Assembly: GCA_002315475.1 (NCBI GenBank)
Contig: DCGI01000100.1
Location: 5,887-17,436, forward strand
Source of the DNA: Christensenella sp. UBA1782
GTDB lineage: Bacteria; Bacillota; Clostridia; Christensenellales; DTU072
Length of the DNA: 11,550 nt
Direction of reading: 5' to 3'
Positions 7,020 to 11,550 of the stretch are shown here, one piece after another. The notes beneath the pieces are model-generated. The model searched no databases. It saw only the letters and a program-made list of their open reading frames with translations, and had not been told where the DNA came from. Position 1 is the stretch's first letter, and each line of letters begins with the position of its first letter. Made by a program: the position numbers and the translations under genes.

Positions 7020-8560
7020 TGCGTAAAGTATTCTATCCGATTACAATCCTTGCCCTTTTGTTTTCCCTATTCTTGCCGACATCGGTTTCTGCCGCTTTCG
7101 CCGAAGAAACAGGCGGCGTCGATCCGGACGATATCGACCGCGTGGTATTCGATATCGAGTATATCAATACGGACGAAGACGAAACCTCCGTTTTTGATCG
7201 GGACTCCTACTACGACGCCCACAAGGACGATATCCACGAGGTGATCGTTCCCTACGGTATTCAGGTCAATATCATGGCTCGTTTGGACGATAACGACGCA
7301 GAAAACGACACAAGTCTGTACGATGACGTTTACCTCTATTCACAATGGTATTATCGTGAAAATGAAGATACTTCTTGGAAGGCAATGGAAAAAAAGACCG
7401 CTTTGACAAAGATTTCTCAAATCGTTTCCCAAGTCAACGAAAGCGGTTTTTATCGCCTTTCGGTTACTGCCGTCCAGTATATGGGAAAAAAGATTTCGGT
7501 TTCCTTCCAAGCGGAGACCTCCGTCTTGATAAATCCTTGTACGCTTACCGTTACTTATCAAGATTTTCACCCCGTTTATAACGGAAATCAACAAGAAATT
7601 CCTTACACGATAGAAGGTGTGTTGAACGACGACGACGCACTTTGCTTCCCCGTCTACGATAACTCTCCGACCGATGCGGGGACGTATACCGTTTATATGA
7701 AAGCCTATAACGAGAACTACACCTTCGACGAAGACACCACCAAGCAGTACACCATCGCCAAAGCGCCCTTAACCGTTTCGGTGGAAGACGTCATAACCCC
7801 CGCCGACACTTACTACGCCATCAAAATCCTCTACAGCGGTTTTTGCGGGCAGGATAACGAAGAGTCGCTCGAATACGTGCCTTATATGGATGACGGGTGT
7901 TACTCCTATTTTTCGGTAGGAAGTTACGAAATCAAAGCTACGGGGCCCGCCACCGATAACAATTACGAAATCGAATACGTCAGCGGATACGTTAAAGTCA
8001 GTCCTTCCACGTTGAGCGGCAGCAAAGCCGTTGGCTTTACGGGAAAAGCCGAAGGCTTCTTCTCCCCCGAATCCTCCATCACCGTTCGTCAAGAAAACCC
8101 GCCCGTCAACATGAGCGTCATCGATTCTTATGCCGTCACACTGAGCGGAGAGTCTTATAACGACAGTTATACGCTTACCATGAAAGACATTGACTTGACG
8201 AATGTCAAAATCCTAAACGTCTGCTATATCGCAAAAGACGGCACCAAACAAAAGTTGGAAAAATACACGTACGACCGCGAAAAACAGGTATTAACGGTTA
8301 CCCTCAAAACGCCTGCCGACGGAAAAGCACAGACGGACGGGTATATCGTCGTTTATCATAATTGGTGGTGGATTATTATCCCTTCCGCCGTACTTGTGGT
8401 CGTTATCCTCGCCGTCATTATCTTCCATAAGAAAGACCACGATAAATTCAAACTTGCTCACTTGATTTACGGCTCGGCAAAATTTGAAGCGGATAAATAT
8501 CGCAAAATGATCGGAGAAGTGGTCGAAGAAGACGAAAGCCATATCGACTATCCTTATTAA
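7019..8560 (+). CDS. Secreted, C-terminally anchored protein with MBG-like repeats
   Basis: The product (513 residues from ATG 7019) has a signal peptide (1-25 or 1-28; VSA or AFA cleavage motifs), an acidic region, an Ig-like stretch (about 108-171), an MBG-like domain (about 175-247: VYNGNQQEIPYTIEG, then SPTDAGTYTVYMKA) and a second, weaker MBG-like unit (about 250-328: VGSYEIKATG). A single membrane segment follows at about 451-469 after a WWW motif, then a 44-residue charged cytoplasmic tail ending in DYPY. MBG and Ig-like folds are typical of surface adhesion or scaffold proteins; the specific role is unknown. Two adjacent ATGs exist at 7016 and 7019. AGGAGG (7006-7011) is 4 bases from the first and 7 from the second, so 7019 is preferred; either way it overlaps the upstream stop. 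There is no LPXTG sorting motif. Confidence 0.85.
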   Translation: MRKVFYPITILALLFSLFLPTSVSAAFAEETGGVDPDDIDRVVFDIEYINTDEDETSVFDRDSYYDAHKDDIHEVIVPYGIQVNIMARLDDNDAENDTSLYDDVYLYSQWYYRENEDTSWKAMEKKTALTKISQIVSQVNESGFYRLSVTAVQYMGKKISVSFQAETSVLINPCTLTVTYQDFHPVYNGNQQEIPYTIEGVLNDDDALCFPVYDNSPTDAGTYTVYMKAYNENYTFDEDTTKQYTIAKAPLTVSVEDVITPADTYYAIKILYSGFCGQDNEESLEYVPYMDDGCYSYFSVGSYEIKATGPATDNNYEIEYVSGYVKVSPSTLSGSKAVGFTGKAEGFFSPESSITVRQENPPVNMSVIDSYAVTLSGESYNDSYTLTMKDIDLTNVKILNVCYIAKDGTKQKLEKYTYDREKQVLTVTLKTPADGKAQTDGYIVVYHNWWWIIIPSAVLVVVILAVIIFHKKDHDKFKLAHLIYGSAKFEADKYRKMIGEVVEEDESHIDYPY

Positions 8561-8597
8561 AAACCGTTTTTAAGAACAAAAACCGATTCTATCAACA

Positions 8598-8630
8598 AAA
8601 GGCATCTCGTCCGAGATGCCTTTCTGTTTT
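8598..8630. terminator. Bidirectional intrinsic terminator in the convergent gap
   Basis: GGCATCTC (8601-8608) pairs with GAGATGCC (8613-8620) around a four-base loop, extended by AAA/TTT on the flanks (8598-8600, 8621-8623). On the + strand TTTCTGTTTT follows; on the - strand TTTTGTTGAT follows. It can therefore end both the envelope operon and the GH127 transcript. Confidence 0.85.
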
Positions 8631-8643
8631 CGGAAGGTGGGCA

Positions 8644-8680
8644 TGGGAGGGAACTCTTTTTCAAAAAGAGTTCCCTCCCA
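8644..8680. repeat. Near-perfect 18 bp inverted repeat (long hairpin)
   Basis: TGGGAGGGAACTCTTTTT (8644-8661) and its exact reverse complement (8663-8680) are separated by one base, giving a 17-18 bp stem with a tiny loop. A pyrimidine tract with five T follows on the + strand (8687-8693), about six bases after the stem; no T-run follows on the - strand. It could be a second terminator, a dispersed palindromic element or an mRNA 3'-end stabiliser for the GH127 transcript. Confidence 0.85.
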
Positions 8681-8694
8681 CCCCGCTCTTTTTC

Positions 8695-10512
8695 TCAAAA
8701 GAAAGCCGGAATCCACACTTTCATATCGCTTTCTCCACGATTGGCGAAGGCGAAATACGGAATGAAGCGCAAAGACGTTTTTTCGGCGGCTTCTTCGTTT
8801 CCGTAGGTCGAAGACATGGAAAGTCGGTACCCCTCCACTATTATATCGGGCAAAGCCGTCAAACCTTTTGCAAGAGAACACACACTTTCCTGCTTGACTG
8901 CGAGGGTATCCAAGCATCCGTTATCCACCCCTTCCACGCAATAGACGACGGGGCCGTAACAAAGTGCCAAAGCGTTCCGATTCTGCACGCATAACGGATT
9001 ACAACGCACGAAACAGGGTTGCATTTCTAAAGAAAGCGTACAATCGAAGTCGCTTTCTTCTATCGGGAAATAGCCGTTTTCCGCTACGATATTTCGTTCT
9101 TCCCCGTTGACGATAACCTTATATCGTTTACACCAAGACGGTATTCTTACCCATAGTTTTTTAGAAAGGTTTTTCCCCGTTATCCGAACGATTCCGTCGG
9201 CGGGATAGTTTGTGACGATGTCTATGTACCCCTCTCCCGAGGTATACCGACTGCCGATAAACTGATGCAAATACAAGTTTTCCGCATCTTCGGTATAGAG
9301 ATAATCCCCTACCGAAGCAATCGTCCTCGTAACGTTCGGCGGGCAACAACTGCAAGAGAACACTTCTACCCTTTGGGTAATCGGCAAGCGTTCCTTATGC
9401 GGATTGGAAGTATTCTTATGCGGTTCCGCCAAACGGATTTCCAAAGGATTTTCATAAAAGAATTTCTTTCCGTCCAAAGAAGTGGACGACAAAAGGGTGT
9501 TATACAGGACGCTTTCCACCGTATCGGCATAGCGAACGTCCCGCTCGGCAAGTAACATTCTTTGCGAAAACAGGAGTAACGCAATCGCCGCACAACTCTC
9601 GGAATACGCCGTCTTGTTCGGCAAGTCGTAGGGTACCGTAAAGCACTCGCCAACGTAGTCGCTTCCTACGCCGCCCGTAATATACGTTTTCGTTACAATA
9701 TCTTGATAAAGGGTTTTGCAAGTGTCGAAAAGTTCCCGTTCTCGGTTGATTCTTGCCATATCCGCCATAGCGGAATATAAATAGAGTGCCCGCACGCAAT
9801 GCCCTACCGCTTCGGTTTGTTCTCGAATGGGTACGTGGCTTTGCGTTTGGCGTTGATTACAAGCCGAATATATGGGTTTATCCTTCGTTCTTCCCCTTTT
9901 TTCCAAAAAGAATTCCGCCATTTCTTTGCAGGTTTCCTTCTCGGTCAACTCGTACATTTTCCAAAGAGCCAGTTCTATTTCTTCATGACCGGGCGTAGTA
10001 AAACCGGTATTGCCTTGGACGATAAAACGTTTTCGAATGTAGCTCAGGTATTTTTCCGCCGCCTTCAAAAGAGCGTCTTTCCCCGTCGCTTTATAATAGG
10101 CGACCGCCGCCTCCGCCAAGTGTCCCGCACAGTAAAGTTCGTGATTGTTACGGTTCAAAAACGGAATTCGGAAAAAATGTCGTTGATAGTACGAGTTCAA
10201 ATAGCCGTTCGGCGCTTGCAAAGCAACGAATTGCGCTATCACCGCATCGGCAAGTTTTTCGAGTTCGGCATATTTTTCACGATTATCGTCCAAAACATAC
10301 GCCACCGATTCCAACCATTTTGCGGTATCGCTGTCATAGAAAATATGAGAACGGACGAAAGGGTTTTTCCAAAGAGGATTGATTACGGCAAAACGATGGG
10401 TATCGGAAAAACGGTCGTAAACCGCTCGGACGGTTACGTCGGCGTTTAATCGTTGACGTTCCTGCCAAAAGCCATTGGTTACTTTTACCGCTTTATGAGA
10501 AATTGCTTGCAT
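8695..10512 (-). CDS. GH127 beta-L-arabinofuranosidase-like glycosidase
   Basis: This 605-residue protein matches family GH127 (former DUF1680), whose type member HypBA1 releases beta-L-arabinofuranose. The family's zinc and catalytic signature is intact: the pair Glu305/Cys307 in YSESCAAI and Cys389/Cys390 in CSCCPPN, equivalent to HypBA1 Glu338, Cys340, Cys417 (nucleophile) and Cys418. The N-terminal two thirds form the helical barrel (GYLNSYYQ, ELYCAGH, TGGVGSDYVGE); the last 200 residues look like the usual beta domains. No signal peptide is present, so it should act on imported oligosaccharides in the cytoplasm. The ATG has a strong AAAAGGAG (10519-10526) six bases upstream. The YitT-like gene ends 45 bp upstream on the same strand, so they may be co-transcribed; a weak TTGAAA/AATAGT pair (10570-10575, 10547-10552) is a possible own promoter. 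Related families GH146 and others share the fold, so substrate remains open. Confidence 0.9.
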   Translation of the reverse strand: MQAISHKAVKVTNGFWQERQRLNADVTVRAVYDRFSDTHRFAVINPLWKNPFVRSHIFYDSDTAKWLESVAYVLDDNREKYAELEKLADAVIAQFVALQAPNGYLNSYYQRHFFRIPFLNRNNHELYCAGHLAEAAVAYYKATGKDALLKAAEKYLSYIRKRFIVQGNTGFTTPGHEEIELALWKMYELTEKETCKEMAEFFLEKRGRTKDKPIYSACNQRQTQSHVPIREQTEAVGHCVRALYLYSAMADMARINRERELFDTCKTLYQDIVTKTYITGGVGSDYVGECFTVPYDLPNKTAYSESCAAIALLLFSQRMLLAERDVRYADTVESVLYNTLLSSTSLDGKKFFYENPLEIRLAEPHKNTSNPHKERLPITQRVEVFSCSCCPPNVTRTIASVGDYLYTEDAENLYLHQFIGSRYTSGEGYIDIVTNYPADGIVRITGKNLSKKLWVRIPSWCKRYKVIVNGEERNIVAENGYFPIEESDFDCTLSLEMQPCFVRCNPLCVQNRNALALCYGPVVYCVEGVDNGCLDTLAVKQESVCSLAKGLTALPDIIVEGYRLSMSSTYGNEEAAEKTSLRFIPYFAFANRGESDMKVWIPAFF

Positions 10513-10557
10513 TTTTAGCTCCTTTTTGTTGATTTCTTCACAATAAACTATTCTATA

Positions 10558-11550
10558 TTATTTTCTCTTTTTCAAAGAAAACTGCGTTTTTGCCCCTACT
10601 TGGTCACTGATTTCTCCGATAGCAATAAAACTGTTCGAGTCAATTTTCAGTACGATGTCTTTCAACTTCGGTAACTCAAAGCGATTACATACGATATATA
10701 ATACCTTTTTTTCTTCTTGCGAATAGTATCCGTACCCGTCCAAAATCGTAATACCTCTCCCGAACGCTTCGGATACCGCTTGACTGACTTCGTCCACCTT
10801 TTGCGTAATAATGAAAGCCGATTTTCCCTTGTCCAAGCCTTCCACCACAAAGTCTACGCTTTTGATGCCGACCATATACGTTACGACGGAATACAAAGGC
10901 AGTTCCCATGCGGTAACGCCTTCCTGCACCGCTTCCGGTCGAATATATCGATACATAATGCCGGCAAAGATAAAGATAATGCAGTTATATATCATCACAA
11001 AAGTTCCTACACTGATACCCAGTTTTTTATGGAACAGCACCGCCATAACTTCGATGCCGTCCATAGCACCGCCGAACCGAATAGTCAGTCCCGAGCCGAT
11101 ACCCGACAAAATTCCACCGAAAATACTACATAAAAAAACGTTATTGCCGACGAGCGGAGAGCCGTCCGCCTCGAACAACGCAGGGAAAAGATAGGCAAAA
11201 CCAGAATAAACGGCAATGGCAAAAATCGAATAAATCGAAAAAGTCAAACCCATTTTTTTATGCCCGACGATAAAAAACGGTAAATTCAGCACCAACAAAA
11301 ATACCGATAACGGCACAATACCGCTCGTCAAGACCGAGAACACGAAGGACGTACCCGAAATGCCGCCGTCAATTAAATTGACGGGTGTCAAAAATAAAGT
11401 CACGCCGCTCGCATTGATAAAACCGGCAAGAAACAACAAAAGAAAGTTCTTCGGTTGTAACTTCCGTAATTCGCTACGAATTTTTCCGCTTTTTTTACGT
11501 TCGGAAACACGTTTCCGAACCTCCTCGTCGATGCTCGAAAGAAGGTTTTG
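10558..11550 (-). CDS. YitT-family membrane protein (DUF161 + DUF2179), 5' end outside window
   Basis: The frame is open from the stop at 10558 through the right edge, giving 330 residues with the start missing. The first 38 visible residues are a charged cytoplasmic tail (SSIDEEVRKRVSERKKSGK). They are followed by about five to six membrane segments of the YitT/DUF161 type (GFINASGVTLFLTPVNLIDG, FGGAMDGIEVMAVL) and a C-terminal soluble DUF2179 domain (about the last 85 residues; ITQKVDEVSQAVSEAFGRGIT, YIVCNRFELPKLKDIV). The family is widespread in Bacillota; its transport role is not firmly known. An internal TTG at 11437-11439 could be mistaken for a start, but the open frame and hydrophilic tail upstream of it argue for a start beyond 11550. 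A lysine-rich end (LKKRK) precedes the stop. Confidence 0.88.
   Translation of the reverse strand, partial: QNLLSSIDEEVRKRVSERKKSGKIRSELRKLQPKNFLLLFLAGFINASGVTLFLTPVNLIDGGISGTSFVFSVLTSGIVPLSVFLLVLNLPFFIVGHKKMGLTFSIYSIFAIAVYSGFAYLFPALFEADGSPLVGNNVFLCSIFGGILSGIGSGLTIRFGGAMDGIEVMAVLFHKKLGISVGTFVMIYNCIIFIFAGIMYRYIRPEAVQEGVTAWELPLYSVVTYMVGIKSVDFVVEGLDKGKSAFIITQKVDEVSQAVSEAFGRGITILDGYGYYSQEEKKVLYIVCNRFELPKLKDIVLKIDSNSFIAIGEISDQVGAKTQFSLKKRK

Noticed and set aside
9799..10449. 216-residue open frame on the + strand
   Set aside because: It lies fully antisense to the GH127 gene, has no recognisable domain, and its composition follows the complementary coding strand.
11437..11439. TTG start for the YitT-family gene
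   Set aside because: The frame stays open to the window edge with a charged tail upstream, and the codon sits inside the first membrane segment without a ribosome binding site.

Overview
The window looks like a chromosomal segment of a Gram-positive, low-to-moderate GC, gut-type Clostridia (Bacillota) bacterium. The evidence is a DUF896 protein and a YitT-family protein (both typical of Bacillota), strong AGGAGG-type Shine-Dalgarno sites, consensus sigma-A promoters, and intracellular glycoside hydrolases. I cannot assign a genus. Eight protein-coding genes are supported: six on the + strand, then two on the - strand. I see no tRNA, rRNA, insertion sequence, CRISPR array or phage gene.

Layout. 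Bases 1-290 hold three tandem copies of a 96-97 bp repeat with internal inverted repeats, followed by a decayed fourth copy (291-344). The array probably continues to the left of the window. A consensus promoter at 421-449 then starts a two-gene carbohydrate operon: a membrane-anchored SASA/CE6-like esterase (479-1864), overlapping by 4 bp a GH38 alpha-mannosidase (1861-4857). Next comes a small housekeeping pair, a YbaK-type aminoacyl-tRNA deacylase (4958-5428) and a DUF896 protein (5432-5641). It is followed by a pair of unrecognised envelope proteins: a 428-residue single-pass membrane protein with a Big_2-like domain (5733-7019) and a secreted, C-terminally anchored protein of about 513 residues with MBG-like domains (7019-8560). 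A strong bidirectional terminator and a near-perfect long hairpin fill the 134 bp convergent gap. On the - strand a GH127 beta-L-arabinofuranosidase-like enzyme (8695-10512) lies downstream of a YitT-family membrane protein (10558 to the right edge, 5' end outside the window).

How the genes may work together. The esterase, GH38 and GH127 products lack export signals apart from the esterase's membrane domain. They look like late steps in breaking down imported, acetylated, mannose- and arabinose-containing glycans, but no transporter or regulator is visible here. The two envelope proteins are translationally coupled (TGATG overlap) and probably work as a pair, function unknown.

The most notable points are the structured tandem repeat array, two promoters placed so close to the start codon that the transcripts of ybaK and of the 428-residue protein should be leaderless or nearly so, the multi-pass membrane/SASA esterase architecture, and the unknown two-protein envelope module. 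All family assignments come from reading motifs by eye; no database search was run.
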